A stretch of DNA of 64,000 nucleotides from Anaerococcus urinomassiliensis. GTDB lineage: Bacteria; Bacillota; Clostridia; Tissierellales; Peptoniphilaceae. The notes under the pieces were generated by a model. That model did no database searches, was not told the origin of the DNA, and saw only the letters and a list, made by a program, of their open reading frames with translations. Of this stretch, positions 52,463-61,482 are shown one piece after another. The DNA lies in NCBI RefSeq assembly GCF_900128425.1, contig NZ_LT635782.1:1806476-1870475 (forward strand), written 5' to 3'. Each line of letters starts with the position of its first letter. Position 1 is the stretch's first letter. The translations under genes were made by a program, and so were the position numbers.

Positions 52463-53392
52463 ATGTCTATAGCTAATAAAGACATAATTGAAAAAATCAA
52501 CCTAGCAATCAAAAAAAGTGAAAAATACATTGGCATGGGGGAAATAGCCAGTTACATACCAGAGCTAGCCAATGTAAATCCAGAAAACTTTGCCATAGCT
52601 CTTGTAGATACCCAAGGTCATACCTATGAGTTTGGAGACACAGACGTAGTATTTTCTATGCAATCCATATCTAAGGTCATATCTTTGATTATGGCTCTAA
52701 AGGACAACGGCTATGATAAAGTATTTGAAAAAGTCGGAAGTGAGAGGTCTCAGTATAAGTTTAACTCAGTTATACCCATAGACGATAAACCAGCTAATCC
52801 ACTAATAAATGCTGGAGCTATTACAACCTCATCTCTTATAATGGGAGAAGATGTAATAGAAAAATACGATAGGATCCTAGACTTAATAAAACAAATGGCA
52901 GCCAGTGATGATATTGGCCTATTGGAAGAAGTTTACCTATCAGAGATGGATACAACAGATATAAACAGGGCCATAGCTTATTATTTGAGAAGCAAGGGCA
53001 TTTTTGATGATGATGCTGAAAAAGTCTTGGACCTATATATTAGAAATTGTTCTATAGGACTGACAGCAAAGCAACTAGCTCATATAGGAGCAATCCTTGC
53101 CAACTCAGGCAAAGATTTAAACTCCCAAAAGGAGATAATTTCCAAGGACATAGTAAAAATAACAGTAGCTCAAATGGCCAGCTGCGGCATGTATGAGATC
53201 AGCGGCAAGTATCTACAAGATGTAGGTATTCCATCAAAGTCTGGGGTAAGTGGGGCCATCCTAGGTGTTGTACCTGGTAAATTTGGTATCTGCGTTTACT
53301 CACCTTTACTTGATCAAGCTGGCAACAGCGTTAGAGGGAAAAATCTCTTAAAAATTCTCTCCAATGACTTAGACCTAAATATTTTTTTATAA
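52463..53392 (+). CDS. glsA: Glutaminase
   Basis: A 309-aa serine-dependent beta-lactamase-fold enzyme that hydrolyses glutamine to glutamate and ammonia. Markers are GEIASYIPELANVNP, the catalytic Ser and Lys in FSMQSISKVISLIMAL, NPLINAGAI, and the C-terminal GIPSKSGVSGAILGVVPGKFGI. It lies 9 bp before the AGCS symporter gene, so the pair imports and splits glutamine. It runs against the surrounding origin-cluster genes. Confidence 0.95.
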   Translation: MSIANKDIIEKINLAIKKSEKYIGMGEIASYIPELANVNPENFAIALVDTQGHTYEFGDTDVVFSMQSISKVISLIMALKDNGYDKVFEKVGSERSQYKFNSVIPIDDKPANPLINAGAITTSSLIMGEDVIEKYDRILDLIKQMAASDDIGLLEEVYLSEMDTTDINRAIAYYLRSKGIFDDDAEKVLDLYIRNCSIGLTAKQLAHIGAILANSGKDLNSQKEIISKDIVKITVAQMASCGMYEISGKYLQDVGIPSKSGVSGAILGVVPGKFGICVYSPLLDQAGNSVRGKNLLKILSNDLDLNIFL

Positions 53393-53401
53393 GGAGAACA
53401 A

Positions 53402-54868
53402 ATGATAAATTTCGGGCAAACAATAAAACAAATTGGTGATTTATGGGCAAGCGGCCTATACGAAAAAGCCTTTAATACAACAACAGGCTTATTATCTGAC
53501 ACCATATATACATACATACTAATTCCATTACTTTTAGCCATTGGTATATATTTCACAATCAAGATAAAGGGTGGACAAATCAAAAACATAGGCCATGCAG
53601 TAAAGCTAATTACTAAACCAAGCAAAAACAAAAATACTATATCTCCCTTCAAGGCCTTCACTATATCTGCAGCCAGCCATATAGGAACAGGTAATATAGT
53701 CGGTGTTGCAGCTGCTATAGCTACTGGTGGACCTGGAGCGGTTTTTTGGATGTGGGTTACTGCCCTAATCGGGGGTGCATCATCCTTTGTTGAAAACACC
53801 CTAGGCCAAGTATTCAAAGAAACAAACCCAGATGGGACCTTTAAGGGTGGACCAGCTTATTATATGAGAAAGGCTCTCAATAAACCAAAGCTAGCTATCA
53901 TATTTTCAGTAGTAATTTCTATAGTATATGGTATAAACTTCAATGCTATGCAAGCTAATACTATAGCAGCAGGCTTTAATTCTTCTTTTGGTATAGACAC
54001 AAAAATAATAGCCGTCCTACTAATTATACTAGCAGGCATTATTATCTTTGGAGGTTTAAAAAGAATAGCAGATGTGACCAGTCTTCTAGTACCAGTAATG
54101 GCTGTCATTTATATGCTAGTAGTTTTATTTATAATTATAAAAAATATAGGTCTAATACCCCATATGTTTGGGCTAATATTCTCCAATGCCTTTTCTCTAA
54201 AAGCTGGTTTTGGCGGACTTTTTGGAACAGCCATCCTAAATGGTATCAGACGTGGACTATTCTCCAATGAAGCTGGTATGGGAGCTGTACCAAATGCATC
54301 AGCTGTAGCAGATGTATCCCACCCAGCCAAACAAGGTCTTATCCAGGCCCTAGGTGTCTACCTAGATACTATTCTAGTATGTTCAGCAACAGCCTTTGTA
54401 GTTATTTTAGGTGGGGAGGGCATTTATAACTCAGACCTACAAGGACTACAAATAACCCAGGCAGCCCTAGCCAATGAAGTAGGTTCTTGGTCAAATTATT
54501 TCTTGACCTTCTGTATCCTAATGTTCGCCTTTTCATCTATAATAGGCAACTATTATTATGGAGAAAATAATATCCTAAACCTAAATCTTGGCAAGTATTC
54601 CCTAAATATCTATAGAAGCCTAGTGCTCATAGCCATCATCCTAGGCTGTGTTGGAGACTTCTCAGTAGTGTGGAATATAGGAGATGTTTTTATGGGTATC
54701 ATGGCGATAATTAACCTTATAGTATTAATATTCTTAGGAAAGATTTCCGTAGGTGTTTATAATGACTACATCAGCCAACTAAAAGTAGGCAAAGACCCAG
54801 AGTTTAATCCTAGGAATATAGAGGAACTTAACCCTTACTTAGATCAAGTTACAGCTTGGGATAAATAA
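53402..54868 (+). CDS. AGCS family amino acid:Na+ symporter, probable glutamine importer
   Basis: A 488-aa membrane protein of the alanine/glycine:cation symporter family, with ten to eleven helices. The family signature is in ISAASHIGTGNIVGVAAAI and GGPGAVFWMWVTALIGGASSF near residues 85-125, with later FSNEAGMGAVPNASAVADVSHP. Substrate is most likely glutamine because of the glsA operon; alanine or glycine cannot be excluded from sequence alone. Confidence 0.88.
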   Translation: MINFGQTIKQIGDLWASGLYEKAFNTTTGLLSDTIYTYILIPLLLAIGIYFTIKIKGGQIKNIGHAVKLITKPSKNKNTISPFKAFTISAASHIGTGNIVGVAAAIATGGPGAVFWMWVTALIGGASSFVENTLGQVFKETNPDGTFKGGPAYYMRKALNKPKLAIIFSVVISIVYGINFNAMQANTIAAGFNSSFGIDTKIIAVLLIILAGIIIFGGLKRIADVTSLLVPVMAVIYMLVVLFIIIKNIGLIPHMFGLIFSNAFSLKAGFGGLFGTAILNGIRRGLFSNEAGMGAVPNASAVADVSHPAKQGLIQALGVYLDTILVCSATAFVVILGGEGIYNSDLQGLQITQAALANEVGSWSNYFLTFCILMFAFSSIIGNYYYGENNILNLNLGKYSLNIYRSLVLIAIILGCVGDFSVVWNIGDVFMGIMAIINLIVLIFLGKISVGVYNDYISQLKVGKDPEFNPRNIEELNPYLDQVTAWDK

Positions 54869-55000
54869 AAAAATTAATCCATAATAAAATCCTAGTTGAT
54901 TAGCTTATTCTTAAAAAGGATAATGCATCTCCTACTAAAGATATAATATTATGTAAAGTGCTAACTAATATAAAATAGTTTAAAATAACTTAATAAGCAT

Positions 55001-55027
55001 AAAAAAATCCTACCCTGGGGTAGGATT
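55001..55027 (-). terminator. Terminator of the rpmH-jag operon
   Basis: AATCCTACC-CTGG-GGTAGGATT, perfect stem at 55006-55027, with T7 on the minus strand. It is 110 bp past the jag stop because an IS3 relic lies in between. Confidence 0.78.
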
Positions 55028-55033
55028 GGACAA

Positions 55034-55099
55034 AGAAATACCAGAGCTAATTTATTTATAACTCTGGTATTTGCTCCAACTTTATGGAGTCACCTTAAT
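55034..55099 (-). mobile_element. Relic right end of an IS3-family element
   Basis: GCTCCAACTTTATGGAGTCACCTTAA (55074-55099; about 26 nt, key part TCCAACTTTATGGAGTCA) resembles the right end of the intact IS3 element (TCCAACTTTTTGGGGTCA plus CCTTAA). The inner hairpin AAATACCAGAG / CTCTGGTATTT (55036-55046, 55062-55072) occupies the same place as the hairpin in the intact copy. No left end or transposase is found, so this is a scar. Confidence 0.65.
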
Positions 55100-55138
55100 T
55101 TCGGATTTTGGGGTTAAAGTCATTCATGGGTCTATTAT

Positions 55139-56347
55139 TTATTGGTCTTTGTCATCATTTACATAGGAAACAACAACATATCTTTTTGGTTCCTGACCTT
55201 CTGAATGGCTAGATACATTAGGGAACTTGCCTATTTCTTCATGGGCCAGTCTTCTTTCATAGGAGTTCATATATTTTAGATTCCAAGATTTTCCGCTTCT
55301 TTGAACCTTTCTAGCTGTATCAGCAGCTAATTCTCTGATTTTTTCATCCCTACGTTTTTTATAATTATTTATATCTACATTGACTCTTAGGTTGTTGGCT
55401 CTACTATCAATTGACTTTCTAATCAAAAGTTCTATGGCTTCCAGGGTAGCTCCACCCTTACCAATGGCTATGCCCGTATCATTTTCATCTACCTTGCCAT
55501 CAAGTTTTATAGTCGAACCCTCAAGATTGCCATAAACACTTGAATTTTCAAAGTGCATCTCTTTTAGGATATCTTCAAAAAATTCCTTGGCCTTGTAGTA
55601 TTTGTCAATGTCAGTTTGTTGCTTTTCTTTGGCAATACTTGCCTTAGCTTCGCCTGCAGTAAATACTCTTGCTATTGACTCATTTTTGCTTTCTTCTTTT
55701 GTTTCTTCTTTGGATTCTTCTATTGAATCTTCTACTAAAGCTTCATTAGATTCATCAAACTCATCTATAGATTTTTCTTCTTCAAAAACTGGTTCTGGAC
55801 GTCTTTCTATCTTGTAGCCATCCTTTGTTATAGAGTCAATATTGTGGTCCAAAACTTCAGATAAGTCTGGATTTTCCTTTTTTTCTTTTGATGAATTTTC
55901 TTGGTAAGAATTGATTTTTTGAAGTCTAGAGTATTCTCCTAGATCTTCTTCTTCACCTCTGATGCTTTTTATAGAATCTTCAAAGGCATCAGAATCATAC
56001 TGATAGTCTTCCTTTTGACTAGGGATTTCTGGCTGATCATCACTTTTGTAATTTGCAGAAGCTTCGTTTTTGTAGTAGTCGGTTCTTTTTGAAATGTTGT
56101 ATAATTCATCATTTCCCTTAGAGCTATCTCTTTTGATTTCTTCTTCAAAATCAAAAAGGCTTTCTTCTACACTTTCATCATAGATTACTTTTATAACAGC
56201 ATCCTTGCTGCCAAGGCCCAAAAATCCAGCAGAACCTTCTTCTATGACTTCTATTTCAACTTCTGATCTGTCTTTACCAATCTCATTTAAGGCTAATCTG
56301 ATAGCTTCTTCTTTATTTTTTGCTTGTTTTATTATTGACTTTTTCAT
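55139..56347 (-). CDS. jag: RNA-binding protein Jag/KhpB with long acidic linker
   Basis: The N-terminal Jag_N domain (IIKQAKNKEEAIRLALNEIG ... GFLGLGSKDAVIKV) is followed by about 175 acidic, low-complexity residues, then a KH domain (GIAIGKGGATLEAIELLIRK) and an R3H domain (YMNSYERRLAHEEIGKF). At 402 aa it is far longer than the usual 200-260, the excess lying in the linker. It binds RNA with KhpA and affects division and cell-wall synthesis in relatives. It overlaps yidC by 35 bp in another frame. Confidence 0.93.
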   Translation of the reverse strand: MKKSIIKQAKNKEEAIRLALNEIGKDRSEVEIEVIEEGSAGFLGLGSKDAVIKVIYDESVEESLFDFEEEIKRDSSKGNDELYNISKRTDYYKNEASANYKSDDQPEIPSQKEDYQYDSDAFEDSIKSIRGEEEDLGEYSRLQKINSYQENSSKEKKENPDLSEVLDHNIDSITKDGYKIERRPEPVFEEEKSIDEFDESNEALVEDSIEESKEETKEESKNESIARVFTAGEAKASIAKEKQQTDIDKYYKAKEFFEDILKEMHFENSSVYGNLEGSTIKLDGKVDENDTGIAIGKGGATLEAIELLIRKSIDSRANNLRVNVDINNYKKRRDEKIRELAADTARKVQRSGKSWNLKYMNSYERRLAHEEIGKFPNVSSHSEGQEPKRYVVVSYVNDDKDQ

Positions 56348-57065
56348 CTTTTACCTCATTTAATTGTTTTGGCTTTTTGACTGTGTAATGCATTATTACC
56401 ATTATAATAAGTCTGATTAGAGAACTCATTGTATAGTAAAGTGGAAGACCAGCTGGCAGTCTGATAAAGGTCATAAAGAAAACAAGTGGCAAAAATAACA
56501 TTGACTTATTCATGCTGCTCATTGGACCTTCGCTCATTTGTGGGTTGGTCTTCATGGAAAATAGGGTTACCAAAAATTGGGATACACTTGTAAGTAGTGG
56601 CAAACCAAACCATAGAGGGTCTGCAAGCGTTAGATCTGGTACCCAGTAGAAGTCTCTTCTAAGGTTTTCTATACCCTCAGGGAAGACAAAGGTTTTTGTA
56701 TCGTTCATAACTCTAAGTAATCCAAATAGGATTAAAAGTTGAAAAATCATCATAAGGCAAGATGATATTCCCGGATTAACTCCTTCTTCTTTATATAGCT
56801 CTTGCATCTTTTTTTGCATGATCTGTTGGTCGTAGCCATATTTCTTTTGGATTTCATCCATTTTAGGCTTGATTTTTCTAGATTGTTCTGCCTGTTTTTG
56901 AGTAGAAATAGTAACTGGTATTGTTAATAGGGAAACTAGAAGGGTCATCAAAATGATTGCTATAGCATAATACGAAATATTTTCTGGCTCAGCACCAGTA
57001 GCAGCCAGCGAATCATAGATCCACCTCATTAGTTTTCCCAAAAGGGTAGCTAAAAAATTTATCAT
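56313..57065 (-). CDS. yidC: Membrane protein insertase YidC/Oxa1
   Basis: A 250-aa Gram-positive-type YidC with five membrane helices. The cytoplasmic helical hairpin follows TM1 (PVTISTQKQAEQSRKIKPKM; QKKMQELYKEEGVNPGISSC), including the Arg in TIPVT...QSRK region expected for substrate contact. The tail is Lys-rich (KKPKQLNEVKDEKVNNK), as in ribosome-binding forms. No lipobox cysteine is seen at the start, unlike Bacillus SpoIIIJ. It is coupled to jag by overlap. Confidence 0.95.
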   Translation of the reverse strand: MINFLATLLGKLMRWIYDSLAATGAEPENISYYAIAIILMTLLVSLLTIPVTISTQKQAEQSRKIKPKMDEIQKKYGYDQQIMQKKMQELYKEEGVNPGISSCLMMIFQLLILFGLLRVMNDTKTFVFPEGIENLRRDFYWVPDLTLADPLWFGLPLLTSVSQFLVTLFSMKTNPQMSEGPMSSMNKSMLFLPLVFFMTFIRLPAGLPLYYTMSSLIRLIIMVIMHYTVKKPKQLNEVKDEKVNNKTSKK

Positions 57066-57086
57066 AATCTCTCCATATAATATAAA

Positions 57087-57302
57087 CTAAGGGACAGGGT
57101 CATATCCACCCTTGGAAAAAGGATTACATCGTAAAATTCTCCACACAGACATCAAAAATGCTTTTACAAATCCATACCTTCTAAAACACTCAATAGCATA
57201 GCTAGAACAGGTTGGATGATATTTGCACTTTCCAAAGCCAAGTTGTGGAGAAATGTAGTTTCGATAAAATATAATGATTTTTATAAAAATTTTATTTAAC
57301 AT
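57087..57302 (-). CDS. yidD: Membrane protein insertion efficiency factor YidD
   Basis: A 71-aa protein with the typical [33 protein letters not shown] segment (key parts: [18 protein letters not shown]) and the end [14 protein letters not shown]. It helps YidC-dependent insertion. It overlaps rnpA by 11 bp. Confidence 0.95.
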   Translation of the reverse strand: MLNKIFIKIIIFYRNYISPQLGFGKCKYHPTCSSYAIECFRRYGFVKAFLMSVWRILRCNPFSKGGYDPVP

Positions 57303-57642
57303 AAAAAATCTTATTCTTTTTAAATGCTTTGCTAAGTACGTGACCTAGAGATTTCTTAAGTCTGATGTAGTCAAATTCTGTAACATGCTTTTTTGGAATG
57401 ATAACAATATCAACTCCATTGAGATTTTTGTAGTTAATCCTTACTATATCGCGTAGTTTTCTCTTAAGTCTGTTTCTTTGGTTGGCCTTACCAATCTTTT
57501 TGCTTATAGAAAAACCAAAGCGGGGATGGGAGAGGCCATTGTTTTTAATCAATACAGTAAAGTCTCTATTAAAAAAAGCTTGATTCTTTTTGTATACTCT
57601 CTGAAAGTCAGTATCTTTTCTTAAACTTATTCGCTTTTCCAT
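57292..57642 (-). CDS. rnpA: Ribonuclease P protein component
   Basis: A 116-aa basic protein that binds the RNase P RNA to mature tRNA 5' ends. The RNR motif is in [20 protein letters not shown], with [11 protein letters not shown] before it. It starts [19 protein letters not shown], typical of the family. The RNase P RNA gene is not in the window. Confidence 0.95.
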   Translation of the reverse strand: MEKRISLRKDTDFQRVYKKNQAFFNRDFTVLIKNNGLSHPRFGFSISKKIGKANQRNRLKRKLRDIVRINYKNLNGVDIVIIPKKHVTEFDYIRLKKSLGHVLSKAFKKNKIFYVK

Positions 57643-57689
57643 CTATGTCCTTAAATCTAAGTAAAAAAGCAAAACTTCTAGCCTAAAAA

Positions 57690-57824
57690 TTAAGCTGAAA
57701 GTCTTTTTCTGTTTTTCTTACGTCTAGCTTTAATAACGCGTCTGCCACCTGGTGTTGACATTCTTTTTCTAAAACCATGATCTTTAGCTCTTTTTCTTCT
57801 ATTTGGTTGATAGGTTCTTTTCAT
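57690..57824 (-). CDS. rpmH: 50S ribosomal protein L34
   Basis: A 44-aa protein beginning [18 protein letters not shown] and ending [13 protein letters not shown], an unmistakable bL34. GGAGG lies 8-9 bp before ATG. First gene of rpmH-rnpA-yidD-yidC-jag and next to oriC, as in nearly all Firmicutes. Confidence 0.97.
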   Translation of the reverse strand: MKRTYQPNRRKRAKDHGFRKRMSTPGGRRVIKARRKKNRKRLSA

Positions 57825-57840
57825 TATTACACCTCCTCAT

Positions 57841-58517
57841 AAATTTTGACTCATATTATTATATGTAGAAATAGCTATTCTGTCAAGGTTTTTTAGTTCT
57901 TTTGATCCTAAAATAACTAGGAATATTAACCATGAATAAAAATTCTAGGATTTTTATTATAAATATACCAAATATTAGAGAATTCTCTTATATTTTTTCA
58001 TTGTGGATAAATAATTTTGGAAATTTTTTTATCAACAATATTTGAACACTTATCCAAATGAAAAATAATTAATATATGTGAGTATAAAAAAATCAAAAGC
58101 CCATTATATGGACAAAAGCAAAATAAAATTATAAAAACTATAAATAAATACACAGACTTATCCACATATCAACAATAAAAAATCTGAATTAGTAATTTAT
58201 CTAAAGAGTTTTCCCAAAACTTATTAACAGGATGTGGATAACTTGTACGAATCTCTATTTTATAGTATAATTTGAGGTGTAAAAATATATGGAAAAGCCA
58301 GTTTTTGCTTTTCATAGGTTATATTTTTGTGGAAAAGTTTTAATTTTTTTTATTTTTCTCGATTTTTTATAATTTTAATCCCATAAAATAGAGCTTTATT
58401 TTAAAAAATTCGACTTATCCACAATTTAATCCACATTAGTGGATAAGTCCTATTATTTGCTTTTATCCTTTATATATAGGTCTTTATACTTGTGGAAAGA
58501 TTTTTACTAAGAAAGGC
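57841..58517. other. oriC: Replication origin oriC, upstream DnaA-box cluster
   Basis: The 690-bp AT-rich gap between rpmH and dnaA holds perfect DnaA boxes (TTATCCACA or complement) at 58002-58010, 58158-58166, 58233-58241 and 58415-58423, and a one-mismatch box at 58438-58446; weaker forms such as CTTATCCAAA (58049-58058) also occur. Promoters of rpmH and dnaA must lie here as well. No coding frame is present. Confidence 0.88.
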
Positions 58518-58520
58518 TTG

Positions 58521-59924
58521 ATGATGATCAATTTAGAATACATTACTGATGAATTAAAAAATGAAATGAAAATGAATATTCCAGATGAGAGTCAATATTA
58601 CACATGGATAGATATTTTAAAACCATTAAATCTCTATGAAAATACTCTGTATTTGGAAATACCAAAGTCCAATATGATTTTCGTTTACGATAAGATATGG
58701 ACTCCATCCCTCCAAGAAAGCTTGGATAGGATTACAAAAGATGAGCCTGGCCACTACAAGGTTGTGGTTGTAGCAAGAGATTCTGATTCATATTCTAGAA
58801 TCTTGACCTTGGGCAATAACTTTGATGACGATGGACAGATGAAGATAAAAGGGCTAAACAAGTACCCAAAACCACTTTTGGATAGGAACTATACCTTTGA
58901 AAACTTTATCCAAGGCAAGTCCAACCAATACGCTCTTGCTGTTGCCAGTGCAGTTACTGAAAATATCATAAATGGTCACCCAAATAAGGTATACAATCCT
59001 CTCTTTATATATGGGGATTCAGGCCTTGGCAAAACTCACTTGATGCAGGCTATAGCCCATAAGATTCTTGAAGAGCGTGACGACTTATATGTTATGTACA
59101 TATCTAGTGAACGCTTTACAAATGAGCTTATAGCAAGTATCCAGCCAACAAGCAGGTCCAAAATTCAAAACCTAAACCAAGAATTTAGGGACAAGTACAG
59201 ATCAGCAGATATCCTGCTTATAGATGACATCCAGTTTCTATCTAATAAGGAAGGTACACAAACGGAGTTATTTCACACCTTCAATGACCTATACTATGCT
59301 GATAAGCAAATAGTGCTATCATCAGATAGACCTCCTCTTGAGATCAAAGATTTGGAAGATAGGTTACTTTCAAGGTTTTCTTGGGGTATTACCGTTGATA
59401 TACAAAAACCCGATTTTGAGACAAGAGTTGCCATACTCCAGAAAAAATCTGATGAATTAGGTGCTTTTATAGATAATGAAATATTGACCTATATAGCTGA
59501 AAATATCGATACGAACATTAGAGATTTGGAAGGTGCTTTGTCAACAGCCATTGCCTATGCCAAGGGAGATGGAAGAAATACCATAAACCTTGAAGATGCT
59601 ACAAAGGGCATCAATACAAGGTCTATCCACAAGAGAAAGCACATCAATATAGGCGATATACAAAAAAAGGTAGCAGAGAAATATTCTATAAAAGTTTCTG
59701 ACCTAAAGGGCAAGAGCAGGAAAAAAGAGATAGTCAATCCAAGGCATATAGCCATGTACCTATCAAGAGACTTGACTGATTCATCCCTTGTTACTATTTC
59801 CAATGCTTTTGAACGAGATCATACTACCATCATGCATGGCATAGATAAGGTAAAAGATCAGATGGAAAGTGACGAAGATTTTAAAACAGAAGTAGAGGAT
59901 TTGAGAAATTCTTTGACTGATTAA
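58521..59924 (+). CDS. dnaA: Chromosomal replication initiator DnaA
   Basis: A 467-aa initiator. N-terminal domain I for helicase loading, AAA+ domain with Walker A GDSGLGKTHLMQ and Walker B LLIDDIQFL, and domain IV with the DnaA-box recognition signature ERDHTTIMHGIDKV near the C-terminus. ATG at 58521 is taken as start (AAAGG 4 nt upstream); TTG 58518 and ATG 58524 are alternatives. Confidence 0.97.
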   Translation: MMINLEYITDELKNEMKMNIPDESQYYTWIDILKPLNLYENTLYLEIPKSNMIFVYDKIWTPSLQESLDRITKDEPGHYKVVVVARDSDSYSRILTLGNNFDDDGQMKIKGLNKYPKPLLDRNYTFENFIQGKSNQYALAVASAVTENIINGHPNKVYNPLFIYGDSGLGKTHLMQAIAHKILEERDDLYVMYISSERFTNELIASIQPTSRSKIQNLNQEFRDKYRSADILLIDDIQFLSNKEGTQTELFHTFNDLYYADKQIVLSSDRPPLEIKDLEDRLLSRFSWGITVDIQKPDFETRVAILQKKSDELGAFIDNEILTYIAENIDTNIRDLEGALSTAIAYAKGDGRNTINLEDATKGINTRSIHKRKHINIGDIQKKVAEKYSIKVSDLKGKSRKKEIVNPRHIAMYLSRDLTDSSLVTISNAFERDHTTIMHGIDKVKDQMESDEDFKTEVEDLRNSLTD

Positions 59925-59956
59925 GGGCAAAATGTGCATATCTTTTGGGATAAGCT

Positions 59957-60041
59957 TGTGGATAAGTAAATTTAAAATTTATAAAAAGAATCTCAAAATG
60001 ATATGTGGATAAAGTCCCAACTTATCCTTGGATTATCCACA
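59957..60041. other. Downstream DnaA-box cluster in the dnaA-dnaN gap
   Basis: Three perfect DnaA boxes lie between dnaA and dnaN: 59957-59965, 60004-60012 (both TGTGGATAA) and 60033-60041 (TTATCCACA). Together with the upstream cluster this gives a bipartite origin like that of Bacillus subtilis, with the unwinding site probably in this gap (AT-rich 59966-60003 and 60050-60150). Confidence 0.85.
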
Positions 60042-60153
60042 TGGTATTTTGTATAAGTAATGGCTTGATATAAAGCTTTACTTGACTTTTCCACATATAT
60101 ACATGCCCTACTACTAATACTACTAAATATATATAGTTATATGAGGAGACACC

Positions 60154-61266
60154 ATGAAATTTGAAGTTAAACAAAATGAGCTGATAAATGCTATCAATAT
60201 TGCCAATAGGGCAGTGTCCAAAAATACCAATATACAAATTCATGAATTAATATACTTTGAAGCAAAAGAAGATAGACTCTCACTGACTGCTTTTGATGGG
60301 GAAATCACAATCAAAACCTTTATAGAAGCAAGAGTAATAGAAGAAGGAGAGATGGCCCTAAAGGCAAATCTATTTACTAATATAATTAGAAAACTTCCTA
60401 ATGATATTGTAAAGATAGAAAGTAAGGATGGCAAAATATCTATAAGAAGTCAAAATTCTAACTTCAACCTCCTTGCCTTTGAGTATTTTGAAAAACAAGA
60501 CCTGGAATTGCCAGATACATCTCCACTAGAGATATCAAATGATAAATTAAAAAGATCTATATTACAAACAGAATTTGCTACAAGCTTAGATGAAACAAAG
60601 CTTGCCCTTACAGGAATTTTATTTGAGCTAAAAGATGCTAGCTTAAATATGGTTGCCCTAGATGGCTACAGGGTAGCCCTAAAGAAAAATACTATGGACT
60701 ACCAATCAGAATACGAAAATAGCGAATTTATCATACCGAAAAGATCTCTTATGGAATGGTCCAGGATTATAGCTGATGATTCTATTACAAAAATATATAA
60801 AAATGAAAATGACTTAGTTTTCCAAGCTGAAAACACTACTATGTATTGCAGAGTAATAGATAAAAACTATATAGACTACAGAAATATTATAAACAAAACA
60901 TCAGAAACAAGTGTTATAGTTGACAAGGCTAAGCTAGTATCTGCCCTAGACCGTGCCCAAGTTTTGTCAGACCCAGGTAGGGCAAATCTTATCAGAATAG
61001 AAATTGCCGAAAATCATATGATTATCAAATCAAATTCTGAAATAGGGGATGTAAAAGAAGTCATAGAAATAGACCAAGAAGGACCAGAGCTTAACATAGC
61101 CTTCAATGCTAGATATATGCAAGAGGGAGTTAGAGCCTTTGACAGTGACAAGATCAAACTTAATTTCAAATCATCCCTAAATCCTTGCTTGATAGATCCA
61201 GTTGACAGCAAATACGAAGATGAAGAATTTACCTACCTAGTTCTTCCAGTAAGACTAGCAAATTAG
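60154..61266 (+). CDS. dnaN: DNA polymerase III beta subunit (sliding clamp)
   Basis: A 370-aa three-domain clamp starting MKFEVKQNELINAINIANRAV and ending in the conserved TYLVLPVRL. Internal repeats of the clamp fold are visible (FATSLDETKLALTGILFEL; VALDGYRVAL). GAGGAG before ATG. Follows dnaA as usual. Confidence 0.96.
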   Translation: MKFEVKQNELINAINIANRAVSKNTNIQIHELIYFEAKEDRLSLTAFDGEITIKTFIEARVIEEGEMALKANLFTNIIRKLPNDIVKIESKDGKISIRSQNSNFNLLAFEYFEKQDLELPDTSPLEISNDKLKRSILQTEFATSLDETKLALTGILFELKDASLNMVALDGYRVALKKNTMDYQSEYENSEFIIPKRSLMEWSRIIADDSITKIYKNENDLVFQAENTTMYCRVIDKNYIDYRNIINKTSETSVIVDKAKLVSALDRAQVLSDPGRANLIRIEIAENHMIIKSNSEIGDVKEVIEIDQEGPELNIAFNARYMQEGVRAFDSDKIKLNFKSSLNPCLIDPVDSKYEDEEFTYLVLPVRLAN

Positions 61267-61275
61267 GAAAAAACT

Positions 61276-61482
61276 ATGGAAGAATTAGAATTTCAAACAG
61301 AAATGATAACATTAAAAGATTTGCTAAAAGTTACTCAATTGCTCCCATCTGGTGGTATTGCCAAAGCAGTGATCAAAGATGAGGGAGTAATAGTAAATGG
61401 AGAAGATTGCTTTTCTCCAGGCAAAAAACTCTACAAAGGCGACTGGCTAATCTTTGATGATGTAAAAATTACTATTGTATAA
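61276..61482 (+). CDS. yaaA: S4-domain RNA-binding protein YaaA
   Basis: A 68-aa S4-like protein (ITLKDLLKVTQLLPSGGIAK, GVIVNGEDCFSPGKKLYKGD), always found between dnaN and recF in Firmicutes. Its target RNA is unknown; a ribosome assembly role has been suggested in relatives. Stop and recF start overlap as TAATG. Confidence 0.92.
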   Translation: MEELEFQTEMITLKDLLKVTQLLPSGGIAKAVIKDEGVIVNGEDCFSPGKKLYKGDWLIFDDVKITIV

